A stretch of 64,000 bases of DNA from Phytohabitans suffuscus (GTDB lineage Bacteria > Actinomycetota > Actinomycetes > Mycobacteriales > Micromonosporaceae): NCBI RefSeq assembly GCF_011764565.1, contig NZ_AP022871.1, forward strand, positions 7,378,320-7,442,319. The letters run 5' to 3'. Of this stretch, positions 34,737 through 44,706 are shown piece after piece. Position numbers and translations under genes: made by a program. Under the pieces are notes generated by a model that searched no databases, was not told where the DNA came from, and saw nothing but the letters and a program-made list of their open reading frames with translations. The number at the start of each line of letters is the position of its first letter. Position 1 is the first letter of the stretch.

Positions 34737-36503
34737 GTGCGGTTGGGAGTGGACTTCGGTACCTCCAACACCGTTTGCGTGGCGCAGCGACCGGACGGCA
34801 CGGTGACGCCGTTGCTGTTCGACGCCTCGCCCCTGCTGTCCTCGGCGGTGTACCTCGGACCCGACGCCACCATGCTCACCGGAGCCGACGCCGAGCGGGC
34901 CGCGCTGGCGTACCCGGCCGGGCTGGAGCCGCACCCGAAGCGTCGCGTCGACGACGAGACCACCTGGCTGGGCGAACGTGAGGTCGCCGTCGTCGACCTG
35001 ATCGCGGCCGTCCTGGCCCGCGCGTGGGCCGAGGCGTGCCGGGTCGGCGGCGGCGCACCCACCGGCGTGGTGCTGAGCCATCCGGCCGCCTGGGCCCGGA
35101 CCCGGCTGGCGCGGCTCGCGGAGGCGGCCCGCCGGGCCGGCATACCGCCGGTCACGTTCGTCCCCGAGCCGGTCGCCGCGGCCGCCTACTTCGCCGCCAT
35201 CCTGGGCCGCCAGATACCGCCCGGCCGCACGCTCGTCGTCTACGACCTCGGCGCCGGCACTTTCGACATCAGCGTGGTACGCCGCTCGCCCGCCGGCTTC
35301 GAGGCGTACGCCACCGGCGGGCTGGCCGACGTCGGCGGGCTGGACCTCGACGCCGTCGTCGTCGACCACGCCCGGTCACTGACCGCGGGAGCCGGCGCCG
35401 GATGGGCCCGGCTGGACTGGCCCGAGACGAGCGCCGACCAGCGGGCGAGGCGGGACCTGTGGCTGGGCGCGCGGGCCGCGAAGCAGATGCTGTCCCGCCA
35501 TCCGCGGGCGGACCTGCACGTACCGCTCGTCGACGTCGACCTGCACGTGACGCGCGAGGAGTTCGAGAAGGCGGCCCGCCCGCACCTCGACCGCACCGTC
35601 GCGACCACAGTGGACGTGCTGCGCTCGGCCGGGGTGACCCGGGAAAGCATCGCCGGCGTCTTCCTCGTCGGCGGATCGAGCCGCATCCCGCTGGCCGCCG
35701 CGCTGCTGCACCGCCAGCTCACCGTCGCACCGACCGTCATCGACCAGCCCGAGCTGGTCGTCGCGCACGGCTGCCTGTACGCGGTGCCGGCACCGGTGCC
35801 CGTCCCCACCTCGCCCGCCCCGGCACCGCCGCCGATCCTCACCCGGCCCGTCCCGGCACCCCCGCCGGCCGCGCTGGCGGCGCCCCGCCAGCCGCCGGCC
35901 GTGCTCGGCATCCCGCCGCGCGGCGTGCTCCCCGAGGACTTCCCGGTCCACCTCGTCGAGCTGACGGTCGGCGACCGCGTCGGCTACACCGTGCGGACCT
36001 ACGTCACCGGCGACGACCAGCAGACCGTCGCCGTGTTCGCCAGCCAAGGGCCGCGGCTGCCCCTGTTCCGCCGCCCCGAGCAGGCCACCGACCACGCCGC
36101 CGGCGGCGACGACCACGCGATGGCCTCGATCCTGCACTGGGAGTCGCTGCGCGAGTCGATGGCGGTCGCGTTCCTGCCGCTGCTCCCGCGGAACAGGTAC
36201 GTCCTCGACCTGCCGTCCGTGAGCCTCGAACGAGACCCGAAGCAGTGGCTGACCGACCTGATCGTCCAGGCCGGCGACATCGCCCGGGAGCTGACCTACG
36301 CGCTCGACATCCCGCAAGGGCAGGACCTTCTGGGCCCGGGCACGCTGCTCGACCGGCTCGACGACGCCCTCCGCGCGGCACAGCGCTCGTCGTTGCGCCG
36401 CAAGGCACACCGCGACCTGCGCGCCTTCGACCAGGCCCGCCTGGTGTCCGGCTGGCGCCGCGTAGCCAGCCTGATCGACTCCCACCTCGACTGGCCCGCC
36501 TAG
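34737..36503 (+). CDS. Hsp70-like (DnaK-fold) ATPase with proline-rich linker
   Basis: 588 residues. Residues ~1-345 form an actin/Hsp70-type nucleotide domain: LGVDFGTSNTVCVA (phosphate 1), PEPVAAAAYFAA, LVVYDLGAGTFDISVV (phosphate 2) and FLVGGSSRIPLAAALL (adenosine). A Pro/Ala linker at ~360-410 replaces the DnaK linker, and the C-terminal ~180 residues do not look like a DnaK substrate domain. Family function is unclear; such proteins occur as accessory chaperones in actinomycetes. GTG start with GGGAGG nine bases upstream. Shares a 28-bp divergent promoter gap with the SecD-P1 protein, suggesting a link in secretion. Confidence 0.83.
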   Translation: MRLGVDFGTSNTVCVAQRPDGTVTPLLFDASPLLSSAVYLGPDATMLTGADAERAALAYPAGLEPHPKRRVDDETTWLGEREVAVVDLIAAVLARAWAEACRVGGGAPTGVVLSHPAAWARTRLARLAEAARRAGIPPVTFVPEPVAAAAYFAAILGRQIPPGRTLVVYDLGAGTFDISVVRRSPAGFEAYATGGLADVGGLDLDAVVVDHARSLTAGAGAGWARLDWPETSADQRARRDLWLGARAAKQMLSRHPRADLHVPLVDVDLHVTREEFEKAARPHLDRTVATTVDVLRSAGVTRESIAGVFLVGGSSRIPLAAALLHRQLTVAPTVIDQPELVVAHGCLYAVPAPVPVPTSPAPAPPPILTRPVPAPPPAALAAPRQPPAVLGIPPRGVLPEDFPVHLVELTVGDRVGYTVRTYVTGDDQQTVAVFASQGPRLPLFRRPEQATDHAAGGDDHAMASILHWESLRESMAVAFLPLLPRNRYVLDLPSVSLERDPKQWLTDLIVQAGDIARELTYALDIPQGQDLLGPGTLLDRLDDALRAAQRSSLRRKAHRDLRAFDQARLVSGWRRVASLIDSHLDWPA

Positions 36504-37315
36504 CCTCCGCCGGGACCACCGGGCTCCTCCTGGCGCGCCGCTGGTTCCCCGGGTCCGCGCCAGGCTTCGAGAGTCCGCGCGGCGGCGTTGGCGAGCAGAC
36601 CGCTGTCGGTGGCGACGGCGATGGCGTGGAAGCCGGCGGCGGCGAGGGCGGCGGAGCGGGACGCGGAGCCGGCGAACGCGCCGACGCGGACGCCACGTGC
36701 GGTGCAGGCGGTGACGATCTGCCGTAGCGGGGCGGTCGGGCCGGTGTCCGCGAGGAGCGCTTCCACGCTGACGCCGCTGGCGAGGGCGAGGTCGAGCGGG
36801 CCCACGAAGACCATGTCGACGCCGTCGACCGCGGCGATGCGGTCGACCCTCTCCACGGCGTACGGCGTCTCGATCATCACCGCGCAGCCGACGGCGCGGT
36901 TGGCCTCCCGCGGTGTCGGCACGCGGCGGCCCCACAGCGCGGGCATGGGTCCCCAGCTGCGGTCGCCGGCCGGTGGGTAGCGGCAGCTGGCCGCGGCCGA
37001 CGCGGCCGCGCGGGGGTCCTGGACCATCGGCACGATGACGGCGGTCGCGCCGGCGTCGAGGGCCCGTCCGATGGCGGCGGGCGTGTTGGCGGCGACGCGG
37101 ACGGCGGTCTGCGGACCGCCGGGTGGTAGCTGCCGGAGGGCTCGCACGATGCCGCGGTCGCTCCACGCGCCGTGCTGCGCGTCGAGGCAGACCCAGTCGA
37201 ACCCCGCGCTGTGCAAGATCTCCGTCGCGCCGGGGTCGCCGAGGCCGCACCACGCGCCGGCGGATGGGCGGGAGGGGTCGGATCCGGTAAGCACGGCAAG
37301 ATCATGACAGGGCAT
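36500..37315 (-). CDS. HpcH/HpaI-family aldolase
   Basis: 271 residues. Metal-dependent class II pyruvate aldolase of the HpcH/HpaI family: GAWCGLGDPGATEILHSAGF, FDWVCLDAQHGAWS (His near the active site), VIVPMVQDPRAAASAA, MIETPYAVERVD (metal ligand Glu) and GVDMVFVGPLDLALASG (metal ligand Asp). These enzymes cleave or make 2-keto-3-deoxy acids. Tail-to-tail 4-bp overlap with the Hsp70-like gene. Alternative GTG start 11 bases inside. Divergent from the aminotransferase operon. Confidence 0.9.
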   Translation of the reverse strand: MPCHDLAVLTGSDPSRPSAGAWCGLGDPGATEILHSAGFDWVCLDAQHGAWSDRGIVRALRQLPPGGPQTAVRVAANTPAAIGRALDAGATAVIVPMVQDPRAAASAAASCRYPPAGDRSWGPMPALWGRRVPTPREANRAVGCAVMIETPYAVERVDRIAAVDGVDMVFVGPLDLALASGVSVEALLADTGPTAPLRQIVTACTARGVRVGAFAGSASRSAALAAAGFHAIAVATDSGLLANAAARTLEAWRGPGEPAARQEEPGGPGGG

Positions 37316-37452
37316 ATGTAAGTCAGCAAAGCATGAATGCTTGCGTTTAGCTAAGTCTTTACAGTTGATGTTGTTGTTTGTAACACACGAAGCCCAAGGT
37401 CCGTTCTAGATGACAGATCGTAGTGGTCTGTCCGAGGGAGGGCCGCAGCAGC
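37316..37452. promoter_or_regulatory. AT-rich divergent promoter region of the aldolase and hydantoinase operons
   Basis: 137 bp, distinctly AT-richer than the flanks, with the inverted repeat AAGCATGAATGCTT at 37329 extended by GCA/TGC on either side, and a run of TTG repeats. Likely holds both promoters and an operator; no regulator gene lies next to it. Confidence 0.55.
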
Positions 37453-38628
37453 ATGCCGGAACTGAGTGCGACGGCGCTTCGCGTACCCGCGTCCGGCATC
37501 CGCGAAATCGTCAACCTCGCGCTGAGCCGTGGCGGCGACGTCGTCCGGTTGGAGATCGGTGAGCCGCACCGGCCGCCCGCCCCGCACATCGCGGAGGCCG
37601 GTGCCGCCGCGGCGCGGGCCGGGACCGGGTACACGCAGAGCGCGGGCATCCCCCAGCTGCGCGCGGAGCTGGCCGAGGACCTGCGGCGCCGGTACGAGGT
37701 GGCGGTATCGCCGGACCGGGTCATCGTGAGCCAGGGGGCGGTGCAGGGCATCGCCGCGGTGCTGGCCGCCGTGCTGCGCCCCGGCGACGAGGTGCTGGTG
37801 CCCGACCCGAGCTGGCCCAACTACGAGATGCAGACCCTGCTGTTCGGCGGCGTGCCGATGCGCTACCCGCTCCGCCCGGACAACGGCTTCGTCCCCGACC
37901 CGGCCGAGGTCGCGGCGCTGGTCGGCCCCCGCACCCGCGTGCTCGTGCTCAACTCGCCCGGCAACCCGACCGGCGCGGTGACCGGGCGGCCGGCGCTGCA
38001 CCGGCTCGTCGAGATCGCGGCCCGTCACGACGTGCTGGTGATCTCCGACGAGGTCTACGACGAGGTGCTCTTCGAGGGCGAGCCCGCGGCGCTCTGCCAG
38101 CTCGGGGCGCCCCACGTGGTGAGCGTGTTCAGCTTCTCCAAGACGTACGCGATGACCGGCTGGCGGGTCGGCTACGTGCTGGCGCCGCCGTGGCTGGCGC
38201 CCACCCTGGCCCGGCTCCAGGAGCCTTTCCTCTCCTGTATCTCCGGCGTCTCCCAGGCCGCCGCCCTCGCCGCCCTGTCCGGGCCGCGCGACGGCGTCGC
38301 CACCGCCGTGGCGGAGTACCGGCGCAACCGCGACGTCGCCGTGCGGCTGCTGGCCGACGCCGGCATCCACCCGGTGGTGCCGGACGGCGCCTTCTACCTC
38401 ATGGTGCCCCTCGCCCCTGGCGTCGACTCCCGGCGCGCGGCACTCGACCTGGTCGGGCACGGCGTGGCGACGGCGCCCGGCACGGCCTTCGGTGACGTCG
38501 CCCGCGCGTTCCTGCGGATCTCGTTCGCGGCCACCGAGGCGCAGCTCGTGGCCGGCCTCGACCGGCTCATCGCGTGGCACGACAAGAGCGGCGGCGGCGC
38601 CGTCGCGACGGAAGGGGTGGGCAGATGA
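37453..38628 (+). CDS. Class I/II pyridoxal-phosphate aminotransferase
   Basis: 391 residues, aspartate-aminotransferase fold I. Seen: VSQGAVQGIAAVLAAVLRPG, VLVPDPSWPNYE, LNSPGNPTGAV (Asn/Pro cofactor loop), ISDEVYDEVLFEG, PLP-lysine in FSFSKTYAMTGWRVGY, and LRISFA with the substrate-carboxylate Arg. Substrate not predictable. ATG after GGGAGGG. First gene of a 14-gene same-strand run; ATGA overlap with hyuA. Confidence 0.92.
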   Translation: MPELSATALRVPASGIREIVNLALSRGGDVVRLEIGEPHRPPAPHIAEAGAAAARAGTGYTQSAGIPQLRAELAEDLRRRYEVAVSPDRVIVSQGAVQGIAAVLAAVLRPGDEVLVPDPSWPNYEMQTLLFGGVPMRYPLRPDNGFVPDPAEVAALVGPRTRVLVLNSPGNPTGAVTGRPALHRLVEIAARHDVLVISDEVYDEVLFEGEPAALCQLGAPHVVSVFSFSKTYAMTGWRVGYVLAPPWLAPTLARLQEPFLSCISGVSQAAALAALSGPRDGVATAVAEYRRNRDVAVRLLADAGIHPVVPDGAFYLMVPLAPGVDSRRAALDLVGHGVATAPGTAFGDVARAFLRISFAATEAQLVAGLDRLIAWHDKSGGGAVATEGVGR

Positions 38629-40646
38629 CACTGCGGGTGGCCGTCGACATCGGTGGCACGTTCACCGATGCCGTGGCGATCGCCGGCGACGGTTCGCTGC
38701 GTACGGCGAAGGCGCTGACCACGCCGGGACGCCTCGCCGACGGCGTGGTCGACGCGGTCGGCCGGCTCGGCGTCGAGGTCGCGGCCGCGACGTCGTTCGT
38801 GCACGGCACGACCGCGGGCCTCAACGCGTTCCTGGAACGGCGCGGCGCCCGGCTGGCGCTGGTGACGACGCGCGGGTTCCGCGACGTCTACGAGATCGGC
38901 CGGGCCAACCGGCCCGCCATGTACGACCTGCGCTACGTCGCGCCCAGGCCGCTGGTTCCCCGGCGGGACGTCCACGAGGTCACCGAACGGCTCGCCGCCG
39001 ACGGCGCGGTCGTGGTGCCGCTCGCGGAGGACGAGGTCGCCGCGGTCGCGCGCCGCCTGCGCGGGACGGTCGACGCGGTGGCCGTCGTACTCCTGCACGC
39101 CTACGCCAACGCCGCGCACGAGCGCCGGGTGGCCGAGATCTTCGCCGCGGAGGCGCCCGAGGTCACCGTCGTCTGCTCCAGCGACATCGCCCCGGAGTGG
39201 CGGGAGTACGAGCGGACGAGTACGACCGCCGTCTCGGCGTACATCGCGCCGATCCTGCTCGAGTACCTGCGGGTGCTGGAGGCGGCGCTGCGCGGCCGGG
39301 GGCTGGCGGCGCCGCTGTCGGTCATGCAGTCCAACGGCGGCGTGATGTCCGTCGAACGCGCCCGCGACAAGGCGGTGCAGACGCTCTTCTCCGGCCCGGT
39401 CGGCGGGACGATGGCGGGCGTCGCCGTCGCCAGCGACCTCGGCATCGACCGGCTGCTCTGCGTCGACATGGGCGGCACCTCCTTCGACGTCAGCCTCGTC
39501 GTCGACGGCGAGGCCGACATCGCCGCGCAGACCGAACTGGAAGGGCATCCGCTGCTGGCGCCCTCGGTGGTCATGCACACGATCGGCGCCGGCGGCGGTT
39601 CGGTCGCCCATGTGGTCGCCGGGGCGCTGCGGGTCGGGCCGCGCTCGGCGGGCTCGGTGCCGGGGCCGGCGTGCTACGGCCGCGGTGGCACCGAGCCGAC
39701 GGTGACCGACGCCAACCTGCTGCTCGGCCGCCTGCCCGACGTCGCGCTGCTCGGCGGCACGCTCGCGCTCGACAAGGGCGCCGCCCGGGGCGCGGTCGAG
39801 TCGGTCGCCGGTGCGCTCGGCCTCGACGCGCAGGCGACCGCCCTGGGCATCGTCGCGGTCGCGGACGCGGCGATGGCCAACGCGATCCGCGAGATCACCG
39901 TGGCGCGGGGGATCGACCCGCGCGACTTCAGCCTGCTGGCCTTCGGCGGCGCGGGGCCGCTGCACGCGGTCTCGCTCGCCGAGGAGCTCGAACTGCCCCG
40001 GGTCGTCGTGCCGGGCAGCCCGGGCGTGCTGTCGGCGTGGGGCATGGCGCACACCGACATCCGCCACGACCTGGTCCGCAGCTTCTTCCACGCGCTCGAC
40101 GACCTCCAGCCGGACCTGCTCGCCGCCACCGTCGCCGCGCTGTCGGAGCAGGCGGGCGCGCTGCTCGCCGCGGACGGGGTGCGGGAGGACGCCGTCCACC
40201 TGCTGCCCGGCGCCGACCTGCGCTACCTCGGGCAGGAGTACACGGTGACGGTCACCTGGGACGCGGGCCAGGCGGCCGACGACGTCCTGAAAGGACTGCA
40301 CGACAGCTTCGACCGGGCGCACCTGGCCCGGTTCGGCCACAACAACCCGGCCGAGAAGGTCGAGATCGTCGCGCTCCGCCTGGTGGCGCGCGGGCTGGTC
40401 GACCGGCCGCCGGCCGCCGGGCCGGGTGAGCCGACCGGCGCGGTCGCCCTCGGCGAACAGGACGTGCGGTTCGCGGGCCAGACGCTGCGGTCCACTGTGT
40501 ACGACCGCGGGTCGCTCGCCGCGGGCACGGTCGTGGCCGGCCCCGCCGTCGTGCTGGAGCCGGGCTGCACCGTCCTCGTACCACCGGGCTGGTCCTCGAC
40601 GACTTCACGGCACGGCCACCTCGTGCTGGAGAGGAGCCCCGCATGA
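38625..40646 (+). CDS. hyuA: ATP-dependent hydantoinase/oxoprolinase, subunit A (HyuA)
   Basis: 673 residues. N-terminal acetate-kinase-like domain VAVDIGGTFTDAVAIAGDGS, SFVHGTTAGLNAFLERRG and LLCVDMGGTSFDVSLVVDG (phosphate motif), then IGAGGGSVAHV and PGPACYGRGGTEPTVTDANL. HyuA/HyuB pairs open hydantoin-like or 5-oxoproline rings at the cost of ATP; some act on N-methylhydantoin, others carboxylate acetone. ATGA overlaps on both sides couple it to the aminotransferase and hyuB. The frame is intact. Confidence 0.93.
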   Translation: MTLRVAVDIGGTFTDAVAIAGDGSLRTAKALTTPGRLADGVVDAVGRLGVEVAAATSFVHGTTAGLNAFLERRGARLALVTTRGFRDVYEIGRANRPAMYDLRYVAPRPLVPRRDVHEVTERLAADGAVVVPLAEDEVAAVARRLRGTVDAVAVVLLHAYANAAHERRVAEIFAAEAPEVTVVCSSDIAPEWREYERTSTTAVSAYIAPILLEYLRVLEAALRGRGLAAPLSVMQSNGGVMSVERARDKAVQTLFSGPVGGTMAGVAVASDLGIDRLLCVDMGGTSFDVSLVVDGEADIAAQTELEGHPLLAPSVVMHTIGAGGGSVAHVVAGALRVGPRSAGSVPGPACYGRGGTEPTVTDANLLLGRLPDVALLGGTLALDKGAARGAVESVAGALGLDAQATALGIVAVADAAMANAIREITVARGIDPRDFSLLAFGGAGPLHAVSLAEELELPRVVVPGSPGVLSAWGMAHTDIRHDLVRSFFHALDDLQPDLLAATVAALSEQAGALLAADGVREDAVHLLPGADLRYLGQEYTVTVTWDAGQAADDVLKGLHDSFDRAHLARFGHNNPAEKVEIVALRLVARGLVDRPPAAGPGEPTGAVALGEQDVRFAGQTLRSTVYDRGSLAAGTVVAGPAVVLEPGCTVLVPPGWSSTTSRHGHLVLERSPA

Positions 40647-42310
40647 CGCCCGGCATCGACCCGGTGACGGTCGAGGTCATCCGTAACGCGTTCGACTCGA
40701 TCGCCGCGCAGATGAACAACAACCTGGCCCGCTCGGCGTACACGCCGATCATCTACGAGATGAAGGACTGCTCGGTCGGTCTCTTCAACGCCGAGGGCGA
40801 GCTGCTCGGCCAGGCGCCCGGGCTGCCGATCTTCCTCGGCGCCCTCGACGCCGCGATCGCCGCGACCACCGCCCACTTCGGCGGTCCGGAGATCTACCAG
40901 CCCGGCGACGTGTACGCCGTCAACGACAGCTACATCGTGGGCAGCCACCTCAACGACATCTCGATCTTCTCGCCGATCTTCTACGAGGGCGAGCTGGTCG
41001 GCTTCGGCGCGACGAAGGCGCACTGGCTGGACATCGGCGCCAAGGATCCCGGCCAGGCGATGGACTCCACCTCCATCTACCAGGAGGGTTACCGGATCGC
41101 GCCGACCCACCTGTACCGGGCGGGGGAGCGGCAGGACCAGACGATCGACTTCCTGATGCGCAACAGCCGGCTGCCCCGCTCGGTCTGGGGCGACATGCAC
41201 GCGCAGGTGGCGGCGTGCCACACCGGCGAGATCATGCTGCGCCGCCTCTACGACCGGTTCGGGAAGGCGACCATCGAGGCCGCCGCCGAGGCGGTGTTCG
41301 CGCAGTGCGAGCGGATCGACCGGGCCACGGTGTCGGCGATCCCGGACGGTACCTACACCGCCGGCAGCGCGCTCGACTCCTGGGGTCCGGGCGGCGGTCC
41401 CGTGCCGGTCAAGGTGGCTGTCACCGTCGCCGGGGACACGCTCCACCTCGACCTCGCCGGTTCGAGCGGGCAGACGCCCGGGTCGATGAACTGCGGTTTC
41501 GCCCAGACCGTCTCGGCCGCCCGGCTGGCGTTCAAGTTCCTCGTCAACCCCGAGGTCCCGGTCACGGCGGGCACGTTCCGCAACATGACGGTCTCCGCCG
41601 AACCCCGGTCGGTCTTCGACGCCCGGGAGCCGGCCGCCTGCCAGTTCTACTACCCCCATCTGGGCATGATGATCGACCTGTTCATCAAGGCCCTGGCACC
41701 GGTGATGCCGGACGCGGTGATCGCCGGCCAGGCCGCCGACTCGATGAACATCCTCTTCGCCGGCACCGTCGACGGCGGCGACGAGACCTTCTTCTGCGGC
41801 GAGGCGACCGCGGTCGGCTGGGGCGGGCTCAGTGACCGCGACGGCGCCAACGGGCAGATCAACTACGGCGGCGGCGACCTGAAGAACTACCCGGTCGAGG
41901 TCGTCGAGTCGCGCTACCCGATCAGGATCACCGGGTACGGCCTGGAGCCCGACTCCGGCGGCGCCGGGCGGCACCGGGGCGGCCTGGGTATCTGGCGCTC
42001 CTACGAGACCCTCGCCGAACGTACGACCGTCTCGCTGTGGTTCGAGCGTGCCGCCCGCCCCGCCTGGGGGCTGTTCGGCGGCGCGTCCGGGCACCCCACC
42101 GACGTCGTCGTCGAGCGCGGACAGGGCCCTGAGCGCATCCTCAAGGTCAACGCGCTTCCGCTGCCCAGAGGCTCCCGCATCCGGATCCAGACCGGAGGCG
42201 GCGGCGGATACGGAGACCCGGCGCGCCGGGACCCCGAGGCGATCGCCGCCGATCTCGCCGACGGCTACATCACCACCGACCTGCCCTACCGGGAAGGAGC
42301 GCACACATGA
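40643..42310 (+). CDS. hyuB: ATP-dependent hydantoinase/oxoprolinase, subunit B (HyuB)
   Basis: 555 residues, the standard length. Seen: NAFDSIAAQMNNNLARSAYT, DCSVGLFNAEGELLGQAPGL, GDVYAVNDSYIVGSHLNDIS, GFGATKAHWLDIGA, and the C-terminal ITGYGLEPDSGGAGRHRGGL, the family hallmark. Complex partner of HyuA in the cytoplasm. ATGA overlaps with hyuA and with the racemase gene. Confidence 0.94.
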   Translation: MTPGIDPVTVEVIRNAFDSIAAQMNNNLARSAYTPIIYEMKDCSVGLFNAEGELLGQAPGLPIFLGALDAAIAATTAHFGGPEIYQPGDVYAVNDSYIVGSHLNDISIFSPIFYEGELVGFGATKAHWLDIGAKDPGQAMDSTSIYQEGYRIAPTHLYRAGERQDQTIDFLMRNSRLPRSVWGDMHAQVAACHTGEIMLRRLYDRFGKATIEAAAEAVFAQCERIDRATVSAIPDGTYTAGSALDSWGPGGGPVPVKVAVTVAGDTLHLDLAGSSGQTPGSMNCGFAQTVSAARLAFKFLVNPEVPVTAGTFRNMTVSAEPRSVFDAREPAACQFYYPHLGMMIDLFIKALAPVMPDAVIAGQAADSMNILFAGTVDGGDETFFCGEATAVGWGGLSDRDGANGQINYGGGDLKNYPVEVVESRYPIRITGYGLEPDSGGAGRHRGGLGIWRSYETLAERTTVSLWFERAARPAWGLFGGASGHPTDVVVERGQGPERILKVNALPLPRGSRIRIQTGGGGGYGDPARRDPEAIAADLADGYITTDLPYREGAHT

Positions 42311-43082
42311 GGCGCCTGCTCGTCATCAACCCCCTGGGCACCGACTACCACGACGCCGAGACCGTCGAGCTGCTCGCCGGGCAGCTTCCGGCCGGCGTGA
42401 CGGTCACCGTCGACTCCCTCCGCGACGGCGTACCGGCCACCGCCTTCCTGCCGCTGCCGTCGACCTCGTACAACCAGCTGATCGGCCGGGTCATCGCCGC
42501 CGAGCGGGAAGGCTTCGACGCGGTCGTGATCGCCTGCGCCTCCGACCCGACGCTCGCCACGGTCAAGCCACTGGTCGGCATCCCGGTGACCGCGCCGATG
42601 GAGGCCGCCCTGCACACCGCCGCGGCGCTCGGCGGCCGGCTCGGGATCGTCGCGCCGCGGATGCGCAGCGGTGAGAACGAGAAGCAGCCGCAGACCGCCA
42701 ACTGGGTACGCGAGCTCGTCCAGCAGTACGGCATGTGGCACCGCGTCGCCACCATCCGCTCCGCCGCCGTGACCCGCCCCCGGACGCCGAGGTCGAGCGC
42801 CTGTTCGCCGAGGACCCGGAGAAGCTGCGCGTGCTCGTCCGCGACGGCATGGCGGCCGCGGCCGCCGGCCCCGGCCTCGACCACGCCCGCGCGGCCGTCG
42901 AGCGGGACGAGGCGACGGTCCTCTTCTTCGCCTGCACCACCTGGGGCGGGCTCCTCGGCCCGGTCCGGGACGCCGTCTCCGTCCGCGTGCTCGACCCCGT
43001 GGTCGACACGGTCCGGTTCGCCGCTCTGCTGGCCGGCGCCGGCCTCCGTAGCCCTTCGCTCACACCACCAACCTTGTCCTGA
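42307..43082 (+). CDS. Asp/Glu/hydantoin racemase (one-base frameshift)
   Basis: 258 residues after repair. Two-cysteine racemase of the hydantoin/aspartate type: INPLGTDYHDAETVELLAGQ, first Cys in VVIACASDPTLATVKPLVGI, second Cys in TVLFFACTTWGGLLGPVRDA. The frame breaks at ~42777 in a run of five C: one more C restores TRPPDAEVERLFAEDPEKLR. Probably a sequencing deletion. It would racemise hydantoins or their amino-acid products beside HyuAB. Confidence 0.86.
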
Positions 43083-43095
43083 GAGGGAACGACCC

Positions 43096-44692
43096 ATGAG
43101 ATTGAGGAGCCTCGCGGGGGAGTCGCGGTCTGCGCGGCGCTCGCCCTCGCGGCCTGCGGCGCCGACAGCGACCCACCCGACTCCGCCACCGGCAGCGTCC
43201 TGACCGTCGCGGTCCCGGACGACATCCAGACCCTCGACCCGATGTACGCGAACTTCGCCCGCGCGCACAACGCCCTCCAGCAGATCTACGACACCCCGGT
43301 CAACCTGGAGACCCAGGACCTCGGCAACGGCCAGCTGGTCGGAACGCCCGACAAGCTCAAGGGATCGGCGTTCGAGTCGTGGCAGCGCTCGGCCGACGGC
43401 CTGACGTACACGGTGAAGATCCGGCAGGGGATGACGTTCCACGACGGGTCGCCGGTGACCGCCGAGGACGTCGTCTACAGCTTCGACCGCGCGCTCAACA
43501 CCAAGGGCGGGGCCAACTGGCTGCTCACCCAGATCGCCTTCGTCACCAAGGCGCCGACCGTCGTCGACCCGGCGACGATCACGATCACCGCTGACAAGCC
43601 GAGCGCGCTGGCGATCCAGGCCCTCTACATGGACGGCCTGGCGATCCTCGACCAGGACGAGGTCAAGTCGCACGCCACCGCCGACGACCCGTGGGCCGAG
43701 AAGTGGCTGGCGAAGAACGTCGGCAACGGCAGCGGCCCCTACAAGCTGACCAGCCGGGTACCCGACCAGGAGGTCGTCTTCGAGGCGTTCGACGGCTACT
43801 GGGCCGGAGCGCCGAAGATCAAGAAGATCGTCTGGAAGATCGTGCCGTCGGCGGCGCAGCGACTCGCGCTGCTCAAGTCCGGCGACGTCGACATCGCCGA
43901 GAGCCTTCCCCCGACCAGCTCGCCTCCCTCAAGGGGGTCGACGGCGTCACGGTGCTCTCGGCCGCCTCCCAGAACGTGGCGATCGTCGGCATGAACAACG
44001 GTCGGGCGCCGCTGTCGGACAAGGCGCTGCGGCAGGGGATCTCGTACGCGGTCGACTACGACCGGATCCTGAGCCAGGTCTTCCAGGGCGAGGCGGAACG
44101 GCTCTACGGGCCGGTCCCCAAGGGCGCCGCGACCTCGCTCGGCGACACCATCGGCTACAAGCAGGACGTCGACAAGGCCAAGCAGCTGGTCAGCGGCTCG
44201 GGCTACGGCGGCGGCACGATCAAGATCGCGTTCGACAACTCCAAGGGGCTGCACGAGCAGATCGCGGTGCTGCTGCGCTCGCAGCTGTCCGCGGTCGGCG
44301 TCACCGCCGAGCTCGAACCGCTCACCTCGGCGGTGTTCTCCGAGCGCAAGGCGAAGAAGGACCTCGACATGTACGTCGACGAGTCGCTGGCCTGGATCAA
44401 CGACCCCGACTACATCCTGTCGCTGACCTTCCAGTGCGAGGTCTACGGCAACTACGCCGACTACTGCAGCCCGGTCGTCGACGACGCGATCGCCAAGGGC
44501 TGGGCGATGGAGGCGACCGACCCCGCCCGGGTCGCGCTCTTCGAGAACGCCCAGCGGGTGCTCGTGGACGACGCGCCGTGGCTCTTCCTCGCCCAGCCCA
44601 ACTACCGGATGGCGATGAGCAGCCAGGTCCAGGGCTTCGTCGTCCGGCAGAACGAGGTGCCGTTCTACTACGACCTCTCGCTGCAGGGCTGA
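43096..44692 (+). CDS. ABC transporter solute-binding protein, family 5 (two one-base frameshifts)
   Basis: 532 residues after repair; peptide/nickel-type binding lipoprotein. ATG, then the frame breaks at ~43117 in a G5 run; repaired it gives a lipoprotein signal VAVCAALALAACGAD. The body has TVAVPDDIQTLDPMYANFAR, IRQGMTFHDGSPVTAEDVVY, NGSGPYKLTSRV and YWAGAPKIKKIVWKIVP. A second break at ~43910 in a C5 run; an added C restores ESLPPDQLASLKGVDGVTVL, and the frame runs on to the end. Ribosome site AGAGGGAA. Feeds the two permeases and two ATPases that follow. Confidence 0.86.
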
Positions 44693-44706
44693 GGGACGGC
44701 CCCGTC

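Noticed and set aside
33198..35369. A 723-codon minus-strand frame across the Hsp70-like and SecD-P1 genes
   Set aside because: Antiphase shadow with Arg/Gly-rich composition; both underlying genes are well supported.
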